From contig CM054179.1 of the NCBI GenBank assembly GCA_028829895.1, forward strand, positions 71,920,391 through 71,984,390: a stretch of 64,000 nt of DNA, in the 5' to 3' direction. The DNA comes from Sinotaia quadrata. Taxonomy: Eukaryota > Mollusca > Gastropoda > Architaenioglossa > Viviparidae. A program made the translations under genes and the position numbers. Shown here piece after piece: positions 37,869 to 50,253 of this stretch. Under the pieces are notes generated by a model. That model was not told the DNA's origin. It did no database searches and saw nothing but the letters and a program-made list of their open reading frames with translations. The stretch's first letter is position 1. Each line of letters starts with the position of its first letter.

Positions 37869-39320
37869 AGACACTCGACCTCACAGTCTCAGACAATGAC
37901 ATACCAAAATTCTTAAAATAATAATGATTTAATATAGCTTAAAATGTAAGACGTTGATATAATACAAGAAAAATGAAATCCAAAATTGGTTTCAAACACG
38001 TACCAGCATTGTGAGAGAACGATTTGTGTAAATTTTGTGGAATTATATGATCGTTCATAACTTATTTGTCCCATCTAATAAAATGTCCGTCTGTTGTTAA
38101 TCACATTTTTCGGATATTACCATAATTATATGTACATATGCATTAATAATAATCATTATCCAGGTCACAGGTTAAAAAGCACCAAAAAATTTAGCTAGTG
38201 TTCAGAAAAATGCTGATAGGACAACCTGAAGGTTCCAGTCTAAAAGTCCATTCACATTAATTTAAATGCTCTTGCTACATGTTTAGCCAGTAAAAAAGTA
38301 TTGTTTTCATCCACCTATTACACAAATCTTTAAAATCTAAAAAAATATTACAATACATTTAACACTATTTTCTTGCAGTGTGAACTCCAACCTCCGGAAG
38401 TAAAGTGTAGTACATACTAGTGCTATAACATTATGACCCTAGTCAATTCGCTCTCTTTTGAGGAATTATTACACTGAATCAACTCCATCAGCTATTCAAA
38501 CCAAAATACAACACTAACGGGACAAAGACACTAAAGATGACTACATCACCAAATATGAATAACTTCCTTTACCTCAATAACAATATTACAATTACATTCA
38601 AAACTACTTCCTGCAGTGTGAAATCTAACATTTGTTAGTAATCGCCAACACCATACTAATATTACTACTTAAAAACAATTAATTCCATTCCTCTTAAGGA
38701 ATTAATAAAGTAAGTCAAATAACACATCAACGGAGAAACAACAAATAGATAGTTATTCATAGAAGGGGAGGGGGGCTTAAACATAGAAGCATCAGTTTAT
38801 TTAAAAAAAAATCATCCTTTGGTCACAAACTTTTCACACTACAGATTCCCAAGGAGTCCTACACAAGACGGAAAGTTGATGACTTCCTGCATAGTGGTTT
38901 GTTTCTAATTTCACGTTATGGTTCTGGGGAACAGAGATTTGTTTGGAATGTGCTCGGTTAAACAAGCGAGTGAGGCAAACACAAAACATAATGAGTTTCC
39001 ATTAGTCTGAGTTCATTAACGAGCCCAAATGTCATATTCCTTTGTAAGTGGCTGTCATTATCAACTTCTGACCAGAGTGTGTAAACGGGAAAGGAGTCAT
39101 GATCAATGATCAGCATTTCCAGAAGAAGAACAGGGAAATCCCCAGTCATCAGATGATATTTAATACATCTGTGTGGGCACATTTGTTGCAGCCAACCGAA
39201 CGATGGATCAGCATAACGCACAAATCATTCACAAGTATCTGGAACAATAACTGGACATCACACCATAGTAGGCAATCTTGAAAATCCCAGAAGAGTATGA
39301 AATCCAAGAAATAGTATTTA

Positions 39321-39408
<88 letters not shown>
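39321..39408. repeat. (AT)n microsatellite, unit C
   Basis: About 44 AT dinucleotides. Unit A has other sequence here and unit B has lost the segment. Confidence 0.97.
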
Positions 39409-39410
<2 letters not shown>

Positions 39411-39522
39411 GCACAACCACCCCTTCACGTGGGCACATAGCAAAATAGTTACAACCGGGTAATCGTCAACAAACGCATTTACGAAATAACCCAAACTGAC
39501 ATAATATAAAAAGTGCAAGATT

Positions 39523-39632
39523 GACAGATAAATAGATAGATAGATGGATAGATAGGTAGATGGATGGATGGATAGATGGATAGATATATAGTTAGATAGA
39601 TAGATGGATGGATAGATAGATATGCAGATAGC

Positions 39633-39668
<36 letters not shown>

Positions 39669-39736
39669 TATATATATATATATATAGATATATATATATA
39701 TATATATATATAGATAGATAGATAGATAGATAGATG
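39523..39736 (-). repeat. GATA/GGAT/GACA/TA compound array, unit C
   Basis: Single compound array at the position where unit A has two arrays around the sushi exon. It includes GACA and TA blocks not found in B. Confidence 0.95.
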
Positions 39737-39831
39737 ACTGTCTAGGAGTGATTTGATCGAATTCGAACACATGGAAAACTCTTCATACACAAAAACTGTA
39801 AAAGAAAAAAATGTTATATATAATCCTTTAC

Positions 39832-39955
39832 CTGCTCTCGATACGTCTTTGCGCGAAAGTGGCGGAAGCCGGAAGAGCCCCCTACACTCAATCAATCTCG
39901 ATATGTCTCCAAGGACCATAATCACGATCAGAAGCAAGATACGTGAATCCCTCAT
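39832..39955 (-). CDS. Signal-peptide exon with 60-nt insertion, unit C
   Basis: Same 124-nt exon as unit B, starting at ATG 39955 and ending AGAGCAG|GTAAAG in phase 1. It differs by V to I after GD. No sushi exon follows; the next minus-strand exon signal is the 128-nt exon at 36014. Confidence 0.75.
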
Positions 39956-40656
39956 GATGATAGTATAAACTTGCAAATACAATTTAAAATATACACACAC
40001 ACTTTATTGAGATATGTCATTTGAAACAAATTTATATTATGCAAAATTATTGAAAAGTGTGTATTCTAGGAGTCTATTGCAAATATTTCTTGTTTCTTGT
40101 CAAACGGAAGATAATCGCTCTGCCTATATGAAATTAAGGAATATGTATGTCGGTTTAAAAAATGCGAAAATTTATATAATAAATATGCCATTACGTATTA
40201 TTACTTAGTTACTACATTCTATCAACCAAAACCTCAAGTTTTCTTCAAAATAAAGATAGTTTCATTAACAGATTACGTTTTTTCTTCAATTTCAATACTT
40301 CACTTTTACTGATTGCAAGTTCTCTTCCATCTGAACTGAACTAGTGTTGAGAGAGGGGAGATAATTAATTTGAATGCACAAAGCCCAATTGACAAAAAAG
40401 CACACACAACCCTCAAAAAAAAAAAAAAGAAAAAAAAAGAAAAATGGGGGACATAATCGAGTTGATTGTATAAACCTATTTTACTTTTAAAGAAAAAAGA
40501 AAAAAATAGTGTTTAATATTGACACGCGCTTTACTATTTTTCGTCAAAACCGTTATTTCGACACCTACCAGAATCATCGGCGTTGATGTGAACGTCTATA
40601 CTGCATTTCTACATACCAAATATTATTCAGTATGCTATATTGCTTGATTAATTTAG

Positions 40657-41240
40657 TGTGATGATAGAGCCATTATAAAATAAGTACTATGTCTTAATTG
40701 CTTCCTTGATTTACAGCGAGAACATAGCCATAATGCAATAAGAACTAAGACTTAATTACTTCAGTGATTTAGAGTGAACATAGAGCCATTATAAAATAAG
40801 ATCTATGACTTAATTACTTCTGTGATTTAAAGTGAACATAGAGCCATTATAAAATAAGATCTATGACTTAATTACTTCAGTGATTTAGAGTGAACATAGA
40901 GCCATTATAAAATAAGATCTATGACTTAATTACTTCTGTGATTTAAAGTGAACATAGAGCCATTATAAAATAAGATCTATGACTTAATTACTTCAGTGAT
41001 TTAGAGTGAACATAGAGCCATTATAAAATAAGATCTATGACTTAATTACTTCTGTGATTTAAAATGAACATAGAGCCATTATAAAATAAGATCTATGACT
41101 TAATTACTTCAGTGATTTAAATTGAACATAGAGCCATTATAAAATAAGATCTATGACTTAATTACTTCAGTGATTTAAATTGAACATAGAGCCATTATAA
41201 AATAAGATCTATGGTAGGATTGCTTGGTGATTTAGAGTGA
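40657..41240. repeat. 58-bp minisatellite, unit C (about 10 copies)
   Basis: CAGTGATTTAGAG and CTGTGATTTAAAG sub-types alternate through the middle of the array, giving a 116-bp higher-order repeat. Confidence 0.92.
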
Positions 41241-41744
41241 AGAAGTATTATTTAGTCGAATTACATTACGTGGATTACGTGTGTGTATATTGTTTGCATA
41301 ATTCATTGCATAGAGTTATACCTTCAAGGCGTAGCATTGATGAGCTACTCTAATGATACATAGATGGATTAGTCTATAGATATTTTACTGTAAAATAAAA
41401 AGCAATACTCAGTAACACCAAGAGTGTATATGTTGGAGTGCAAGTATAATGTACATTCAATGAAGAGCTTGCTTCGCTTCTTATTAAAAAAATTAAACCA
41501 CACAAAAATCTGTTGGATGAGTGTTGGAGTTACTTTTACAATAGATATATTAAACTGTAAACTTTTGAAATGGAGCATTAATTTTACAACAAAAATAAAT
41601 AATATTGTTGGATGTTTTAGAGCGACTTTTACAAAAGAAACATTATTTATTAAACTTTTTAAATGATTTATAGTGACTTATACATAAGAAACAATATTCT
41701 TTATTTTCTAGGATAATTTAGACCTCCTATTGCTAATCGAAATA

Positions 41745-42350
41745 TTATTTATTAAACTGTTGGACGATTTAGAAGAAGCATTATTTATATTTCTGTTGGA
41801 CAATTTAGAATTACGTCTGCATAAGAAATGTTAGTCATTTAACTGTTGGACGAAATAGTGTTTCTTCTACATAAGTAATATTATTCATTTAACTGTTGGA
41901 CGAATTAGTGTTACTTCTACATAAGGAACATTATTCATTAAACTGTTGGACGAATTAGTGTTACTACTACATAAGTAATATTATTCATTAAACTGTTGGA
42001 CGAATTAGTGTTACTACTACATAAGTAATATTATTCATTAAACTGTTGGACGAATTAGTGTTACTATTACATAAGTAATATTATTCATTAAACTGTTGGA
42101 CGAATTAGTGTTACTACTACATAAGTAATATTATTCATTAAACTGTTGGACGAATTAGTGTTACTACTACATAAGTAATATTATTCATTAAACTGTTGGA
42201 CGAATTAGTGTTACTACTACATAAGTAATATTATTCATTAAACTGTTGGACGAATTAGTGTTACTTCTACATAAGTAATATTATTCATTAAACTGTTGGA
42301 CGAATTAGTGTTACTTCTACATAAGGAACATTATTCATTATGCTCTTGGA
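41745..42350. repeat. 50-bp minisatellite, unit C (about 10-11 copies)
   Basis: Near-identical copies of the unit B repeat, expanded mainly through the ACTACTACATAAGTAATATT sub-type. Confidence 0.92.
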
Positions 42351-42464
42351 TGACGTAGAGAATAAAGGTCTGCAGAGAAGATTAATTAATTTATTTCCAG
42401 ACGCATGAAACAAATAAAAAAATGTTATTTTGTTCATAAGTTGTATTTGATTAATGTTCAAGCA

Positions 42465-42690
42465 TGGAACATGTAAGAATAGCTACCTTTAATTAGATAC
42501 TTCAATAATTTAAGTCAAGTTCGGATGAACATGTAAAAATAACTACATTTAATTAGATACTTCAATATTTTAAGTCATGTCCGGATGTACATGTAAAGAT
42601 ATCTACATTTAATTTGATACTTCAATATTTTAAGTCATGTCCGGATGTACATGTAAAGATATCTACATTTAATTAGATACTTCATAGAAA
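42465..42690. repeat. 60-bp repeat, unit C (about 4 copies)
   Basis: Copies containing TCCGGATGTACATGTAAAGA and ACATTTAATTAGATACTTCA; one more copy than unit B. Confidence 0.85.
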
Positions 42691-43926
42691 CCCTAATAGT
42701 AGAAAATCAGAAGTTGACCTAGTTAGCACCTAGAAACCCTCACAATAGAAAGTGAGAGGTAGATATAGCTTCAAAGGTAAGGGCAGTGTTAGATCAACGG
42801 AGGATCTCAAGTGAATAGAATTTTATCGATGCAAACATCTGACTCATTGGATGAAAGAAAGAAAGCTGATAGTTACCGATAAAGGGAAAAGAAAGTGTAT
42901 GACATGCGTGTCAAGTGATAGGTGTTGAAATTGTGATTCAAAAATTAAAAAATTTAAACTTTACTTTTTACGGTGACTGGTGAGTCTCGATAGAACAAGT
43001 CAATTTCAAAGTGAAAATAAAAATTCATTGTGTATATATGGATGTATGAAGTCAAGACTGACACGAAACGAACAGAAATGATTGCTTACTGTCGGGATTC
43101 TCAATCGTCAAACATACAGTGTTTCAACTTTTGTAGAAAAGTACATCAATTTGTTGTTAAAATGTGCAAGAATATAAATTTAAGATATAATAATGTTTTA
43201 TCCTAACTAACACTTCATTTTCAGGTTTTCCTGCGGACATTTTCACTATTATATATTTTTACATATTACTTAATACTGCAATAATTGTTTTGCGGGATTT
43301 TGTTTTCGGGTTTCAAGCTTGTTCTCGTTTGTTCCGAGTTTTGTTTTCATTTGAAGACTTTGGTAGACTCAAACTGCCACGTCATTTCTGCTATTTAATG
43401 AAGATGGCGGTAAATGCAAACAACGTTGCGTCATCAGAAGCATTTGCGACAAAACGGTCTTGATGCAATATTAGTTACCCCTGTTAATTTGCGTTGTTAA
43501 AACTATAATTCTAGAGAAAACATTATATTAATAAATCTTCTGTGTGTAAAACAAGAACTGTGTAGTAGGAGAGAGGAGAGTCATTGCTTATGTACTATTG
43601 TGAAACTGATTAAGTGAAATGATGTAATAGGGAGTAGACTAATTTTGTATGTTATATATTGTTATTTGTTTACTACACTATCAATATACGCTGTTGTATT
43701 TTCAGAGATGAGCTTTTCTGCCTAGGGTTCTCGTTGACGAGTTACCGGCCGATTCTTTGCCCCATCATCTTGACTGTTAGTTTAAATAATTAGGGTCCCT
43801 GTATTTCGCAGTTACTTCTATATAAGAAACATTGTTCATTTTACTGTTAGATAACAGTAGAATTCATTCTGAATACGAAGCCATTAAATATATAAATGAT
43901 ATTAATCTCATGGAATTGCTATTTAA

Positions 43927-44077
43927 TTAATGACCGCAAAACGCCCTTAATGTTGTGAGTAGTTTTACCCACATTATTCTGACGCAACTAACTTTAAATC
44001 GGCGACCATCCACATGACAATTGATTGTAAAACCTCTACTCTTTGACTTGGATCTGGTTCTTGAAAGTAAGTTATTT
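43927..44077 (-). CDS. Candidate terminal exon, unit C (lectin-like?)
   Basis: Counterpart of 9983-10133, open over the same 151 nt, with A-to-D and W-to-C replacements. Same caveats about the weak acceptor. Confidence 0.33.
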
Positions 44078-44453
44078 CTAGCATCTTGCGTACATATTTT
44101 AATTCCAAGATAAACAAATAAAATTATAAAACATCATAGAGAAACAAAACAGTATTCCACAAGTTTTCAATACACATATTCATGAATCTTCCATCCTAAA
44201 TTCACTATCATGGACTATTGACAATTGTAATCTTGCAAATTGTGTATAATTGCTTTAACAAATGGTAAAATTAAACGGCCTTATAAATACTAATAAAAGT
44301 GAATAATAATTAAGATAGAACTAGAAGTAGTCGTAATAACTTTAATTCTAGCTGTCAGTCTCTACACACCTAGTTTTCAAAACTATGAAGTTTTAGCAAA
44401 AGTGTAAAACAAATTATTCAGATTGCAGTTTTAAAGTTAGCAAGATGTCTTAC

Positions 44454-44540
44454 CTAACTTGCAAGAGATGATGTCTAACAGTTTCAGTTCCTCGCAGACG
44501 CCTGTATGAAATCCAGATGTGTTCGTTACTCGTCAGAAAT
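44454..44540 (-). CDS. Candidate 87-nt exon, unit C
   Basis: Counterpart of 10436-10522. Splice sites and phases kept; several replacements (WISYRRLRGTETV). An 86-bp insertion lies just past the donor (about 44355-44440). Confidence 0.4.
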
Positions 44541-45345
44541 CTGAATTTTGTGACGTGATTGTTTCTAAGCGACATAATCGAGAGAGATTAAAATTGGAAA
44601 CTATGTACGCACTTCTTACTTTAAACTAAAAGTTGACTTTTTATTGTTTTTTTCCTTGAAATTTAAAAAAACACAAACAAACAAAGGAAAATAAATTAAA
44701 ATTTTAACAAACTTGCAGATAATATTTGTCTTGCTCAAACTGAGACTTCTCATCGTTGCAAAGTATTTGTTGACGCATGCGCAAATAATGACGTGGAAGC
44801 ACTCTAGCTTTTTCTCTCCACATACTATAATTCTAGAGAAAACATTATATTAATAAATCTTCTGTGTGTAAAACAAGAACTGTATAGTAGGAGAGAGGAG
44901 AGTCACTGCTTATGTACTATTGTAAAACTGATTAAGTGAAATGATGTAATAGGGAGTAGACTAATTTTGTATGTTATATACTGTTATTTGTTTAGTACAC
45001 TATCAATATACGTTGTTCTTTTTTCAGCGGATAGTCTTTTCTGCCTAGGGTTCTCGTTGACGAGTTATCGGCCGATTCTTTGCCCCATCATCTTGACTGT
45101 TAGTTTAAATAATTAAGGTCCCTAAGTCTGCAGTTACTTCTACATAAGAAACATTGTTCATTTTACTGTTGGATAACTTAGAGGTCCTTCTGAATAAGAA
45201 GCCATTAAATATATATAAATGACGTCAATCTCATGGAATTGGTAGTTCTGTAATGTCAAAAATCCACTTAAAGGTACTGTATAATTGACATAAATCTCAT
45301 GGAATTGGTAGTAGATTAATGACTCCAAAAATCCTTAAAGATTGG

Positions 45346-46130
45346 AGTACTTTTCAAAAATAATGACCTAGAAGCACTCTAGCTTTTTCCCTCCACACAC
45401 TTCATACATTTGCGATGAGATGCATTTGAGATGCGAGAACATGATTAAGAAAATAAATGGGTGCAGGCTGCAACAAAGACTTTGCCATCTCTACCCACGG
45501 ACTCAACTGTATATAAAACATTTTTATACAAAATGCTCCCGACGATTCAGGGAACAATATTACAATACACAGCAATCCTTGAATGATTTATCTGTCAATC
45601 TCTCAAATTGTCGGAAATCTAATATATAATTACTTCAACATAACTTTCTGTGACACTCATTTATTTTAGTGAATATTTATGAGTGGTTCATATTCTACGG
45701 AATCTAATATTTAATAGTCATTTTATCGACAGTAGAACCGAGGGGGCGGGGGAGGGAGTCTGATAAATGGACATTAATATATTATATAGTCTACATTGAT
45801 CAGTTTTGAATGTGAAATGTCATGATGAAATAGATGTCTATTTGAACTGACAACTTTATTTTAACAATTCTTATATATTTACTTAGTAACTGGATCACTG
45901 CCAAATTATAAACTTGCCAAATATACTCTCTGCCAAAATATACTCCCATTAAATATTTCCTATTAATATATATTTTTGCTAAAAATAGTCCCTGCCAGAC
46001 TTTATTAGATTAACATCTAACTGAAAATACCTATCTAATAACAGAGAAGAAACGTACATAGCTTCTATTGAAGTCTCAGAGTTATTATTATTATTACTTT
46101 AAATTCAGTAAAATAAATAATCATTATCCT
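45346..46130. other. Spacer homologous to unit A 10.76-11.35 kb
   Basis: About 10% diverged from A and B. It carries a unit-C-only insertion of about 120 bp (45465-45585, GTGCAGGCTGCAACAAAG...). No exon supported. Confidence 0.55.
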
Positions 46131-47430
46131 ATTAATAGATACTAGTAATAATTAAAATCGGTCTTTCCATGAAGTCTTGTGTGTCTCTGTGTGCCTGTGA
46201 GTGTGAGCGTGTGCGTATTTATTAGCCCAATACACACATACAGCATTATAGATTTTACGAGACTTTTCATTAGAACAATGTCAAGTGCTTAATACTATGT
46301 ACGAGGATCTTAGTTCAAACATTTGTAGAAATAATATTCTACTCACATAATACATCACTATGCAAAACACAAATATAGCAGATCAATAGCAAAATGCATG
46401 AAAGCTTTCTAAGTTCATTCTTCTCAAACAGTCAGTTAGCATACTTTTTAACTAATGGCTGCCTTTCAAGCCCAATTCTGGATGATTCTAAACAGTGTAA
46501 TTTGTGAATGCATGAGAGATTCTGGAACAGTAGTTTAATATGCCTAGACGGGTTATATATTCAAACATCATCAAAATAAGAAAGATAGTGACTTGTTGGA
46601 AACCATGTGATTTATCTTCTCCTTTTGTTAAGAACTTTTCCACCTACAGAAATAGTGTGTGATAGTAAATTTTTGTATTTAATGAGGTGGAAGAGAGAAA
46701 ACCTTTACGGCTCCCGCATATCTGCCAAGTGAGAGAGACGACTGTTGTCTTCTGGAGAATTATTAATAACCTAAATTAAGATTCTTGTCACCTGTAATTA
46801 GTTATGGATGATTGATAATAATAATAATCATAACCAATAAGTAGGTGCTGTTGTGTCACAAATATACTTAAGAAAAAAGATAGAAACTTAAGCTATATAA
46901 ACCTTATAAACCTATGTAATCGCAAAAACTCAAGAATTTGCAAATTACTAATATAATAAATATTTTATTTCTCTTATACATCCGCAAGAAATAAAAGTTA
47001 ATCATGAATGAAATAGCATAATACTCCTAAGAAAACTAACCACTCACACAGTACAGAGATTCTTTTCTACAAAGTCCTCTGATCCTCTGTATAAGGAAGG
47101 ACTCTTTAACGCCTACACAAAGAGTTGTTTGCAAAGAGTAAGGAGTAGAATTTCTAACCTGATTATTTTAGACAAGAAACCACACCCATCTCTACCTAGA
47201 CTCTCTGTTTTATTCAATCAAATTTAAAAAGAAAACTAGAAATAATTATTATTTATGACTGTCTGTCATCTTCCACACCCATATTCTGTCGACATATCAT
47301 ATCACCTATCCACAAACAAGTTCACCAGTTGCATCAGTATAAAATTTATACAAAACATAACCAGGTAAAAACCAAGATTAAAGATCGAACGTTCAAGCCG
47401 ACCGTGCTACTGCTTAAATACCCAGTGTTC
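46131..47430. other. Left part of the unit-C-only region
   Basis: No similarity to units A or B. AT-rich, with no exon or element end I can identify. Confidence 0.5.
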
Positions 47431-47655
47431 TCTTGAGCAATAACAATAGTCCTACCCCACGGCAACTGCTTAAATACCCGGGAGCTAGTGTTCTCTTGAG
47501 CAATAACAATAGTCCTACCCTACGGCAACTGCTTAAATACCCGGGAGCTAGTGTTCTCTTGAGCAATAGCAATAGTCCTACCCCACGGCAACTGCTTAAA
47601 TACCCGGGAGCTAGTGTTCTCTTGAGCAATAGCAATAGTCCTACCCCACGGTAAC
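47431..47655. repeat. 63-bp minisatellite (about 3.6 copies)
   Basis: Core AACTGCTTAAATACCCGGGA with AGTGTTCTCTTGAGCAATAG. With a period of 21 codons it is open on both strands, which is a repeat artefact. Confidence 0.93.
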
Positions 47656-48120
47656 TGCTCTATGTGAACTCACTCACTCACTCAAACAGCTTATCGCCCC
47701 TTCCACGCTTGTCCATCCTGATTTTCACTTCATAAAGAAACTTTATACGTTTCTAAAACATATAAATTACAAATAACATATAATTAAAAAATATAGATCA
47801 AAATATAAAAATGTATATTAAAAATATGTAGGATTCCCCATCATTTGACTTGTGTAATGTAAGGCATCACAAATACTAGTCATCGTCAGTTAATCTACCA
47901 TTTGTATAATGTAATGGCCATGAGTTAAAATACTATAGATAATGACCCTTGTCAGGGCTGGAGGAAAAAATAACCTTACCTCCCACACCCTTGACATTTT
48001 CAGGGCCGGGTGAGCAAGAAGAAAGTGATGATCATTTCAGGACTAAGCAGGATAAATTCTGGCTTGAACATGGCAAACGTTACGATCTATGGCGATCATC
48101 TCGATGCTTTAGCATCAGAA
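47656..48120. other. Spacer before the 60-bp array
   Basis: No recognisable gene; an open frame starts at 48010 and runs into the array. Confidence 0.5.
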
Positions 48121-49325
48121 CCAACAACAGAATATTTGATAATTCATACAACTACCTCCTCTCTTAAATATTTTTTTAAACCAACAACAGAATATTTGAT
48201 AATTCATACAACTACCTCCTCTCTTAAATATTTTTTTAAACCAACAACAGAATATTTGATAATTCATACAACTACCTCCTCTCTTAAATATTTTTTTAAA
48301 CCAACAACAGAATATTTGATAATTCATACAACTACCTCCTCTCTTAAATATTTTTTTAAACCAACAACAGAATATTTGATAATTCATACAACTACCTCCT
48401 CTCTTAAATATTTTTTTAAACCAACAACAGAATATTTGATAATTCATACAACTACCTCCTCTCTTAAATATTTTTTTAAACCAACAACAGAATATTTGAT
48501 AATTCATACAACTACCTCCTCTCTTAAATATTTTTTTAAACCAACAACAGAATATTTGATAATTCATACAACTACCTCCTCTCTTAAATATTTTTTTAAA
48601 CCAACAACAGAATATTTGATAATTCATACAACTACCTCCTCTCTTAAATATTTTTTTAAACCAACAACAGAATATTTGATAATTCATACAACTACCTCCT
48701 CTCTTAAATATTTTTTTAAACCAACAACAGAATATTTGATAATTCATACAACTACCTCCTCTCTTAAATATTTTTTTAAACCAACAACAGAATATTTGAT
48801 AATTCATACAACTACCTCCTCTCTTAAATATTTTTTTAAACCAACAACAGAATATTTGATAATTCATACAACTACCTCCTCTCTTAAATATTTTTTTAAA
48901 CCAACAACAGAATATTTGATAATTCATACAACTACCTCCTCTCTTAAATATTTTTTTAAACCAACAACAGAATATTTGATAATTCATACAACTACCTCCT
49001 CTCTTAAATATTTTTTTAAACCAACAACAGAATATTTGATAATTCATACAACTACCTCCTCTCTTAAATATTTTTTTAAACCAACAACAGAATATTTGAT
49101 AATTCATACAACTACCTCCTCTCTTAAATATTTTTTTAAAACCAACAACAGAATATTTGATAATTCATACAACTACCTCCTCTCTTAAATATTTTTTTAA
49201 ACCAACAACAGAATATTTGATAATTCATACAACTACCTCCTCTCTTAAATATTTTTTTTAAAACCAACAACAGAATATTTGATAATTCATACAACTACCT
49301 CCTCTCTTAAATATTTTTTTAAAAC
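48121..49325. repeat. 60-bp array, 17 identical plus 3 variant copies
   Basis: Seventeen consecutive copies (48121-49140) are identical base for base, starting CCAACAACAGAATATTTGAT. The last three are 61-62 bp because of extra A or T in the T/A run. Because 60 is a multiple of three and there are no stops, 330-390-codon frames are open on both strands with a 20-residue repeat (KPTTEYLIIHTTTSSLKYFF on the plus strand). Lack of any divergence means very recent expansion or strong homogenisation. Confidence 0.97.
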
Positions 49326-50253
49326 CAAAAAATGACCATGCCATACATTCTGCAGTGAGAATAAGCGAGATTTTGAAGAAACAATTCACCCAGAATATCA
49401 AAATGACAACAACAGATATGGAGACACAAACAACACCTACCAGGTAGTGTGAGAAAAATGCAATACTCAGATCGTATGGAAAGTACTACCATCAACAAAA
49501 GTTCACTCGACACAGACTACAAACCAGGAAAACAAAACAGGCTTTTCCCTCAACATCATCTACAAAGACTGAGGAAAAGAAAAGCCAAACACCGACTACA
49601 ACAGAGGAGAAAGAAATACAGACAGCCTCAGAAAGAGTATAATAAGAAACGACAGAAAATAGCCAATACTCAGAACAAAGCCATCGAGATGTAAGAAAAA
49701 AATTTCAACCGAAACAGTTTACACCAGGGAACCAGTCATACAGACACCGCTCTGGACGAGATTTCAAGGGTTTTTAGACCTCTCCCTTCTCACCCTTACC
49801 AGTGACGCCGACTATAGCATCATCCACGATGACAACATGAAAACAGAATACCAGGCCAACACCAATAGCAACAACAGAACAGGGCCAAAAAAGTAAAAGA
49901 CGGCGCCCACCACAGCACACCCGGAAGCAACAACAGCGCCAAGAGCACCCATAATAGCATCAACAGCGCCAACAAAAACGGCCCCAACAGCGACGCAGAT
50001 ATCACCAACAACAGCGTCGAAACAACAATGGCAGTATTATGAGCTTCAGTATCTGCAATGGCGACTTTTTAACCACCCTATTGAGGACATGATTCATCTG
50101 ATGCTCGACCATCTTTACTGGCTGCCAGAGTGCATCCCAACGGACACCGGAGAAAGCCACAGCATCAGCGACAGTAACAACAACAACAACAACAACACCA
50201 GTGACGAGGCCTGCGGGTGGTGTGTGAACATCCCGGGCGCAGGTATACACTAG
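49326..50253 (+). pseudogene. Possible decayed coding region, unit C only
   Basis: A/C-rich stretch with few stops on the plus strand. The most protein-like frame, 49897-50253, is 118 codons with no ATG at its start: a T/A/P-rich part (ATTAPRAPIIASTAPTKTAP), then an aromatic part (QWQYYELQYLQWRLFNHPIE), then DHLYWLPEC and CGWCVNIPGAGIH before the stop. The same frame continues upstream of a single TAA at 49894 to about 49740 (including FQGFLDLSLLTL), suggesting an ORF broken by one stop. No family recognised. Low T content alone could produce open frames, so confidence is low. Confidence 0.3.

Larger units (their letters stand above)
43503..45345. repeat. Internal partial duplication in unit C
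   Basis: The segment from ACTATAATTCTAGAGAAAAC (43503) reappears at 44826, so about 0.5 kb is present twice in direct orientation. The second copy ends near 45345 and skips the region holding the candidate exons at 43927-44540. It joins TTCAAAAATAATGACCTAGA directly, the sequence that lies about 0.7 kb further on in unit A. Confidence 0.8.

Noticed and set aside
47414..47654. Repeat proteins on both strands of the 63-bp array
   Set aside because: Same argument: the period is a multiple of three and both strands are open.
48010..49188. 392-codon plus-strand and 330-codon minus-strand frames
   Set aside because: Both strands are open because the 60-bp period is a multiple of three; no start context, splice support or domain.
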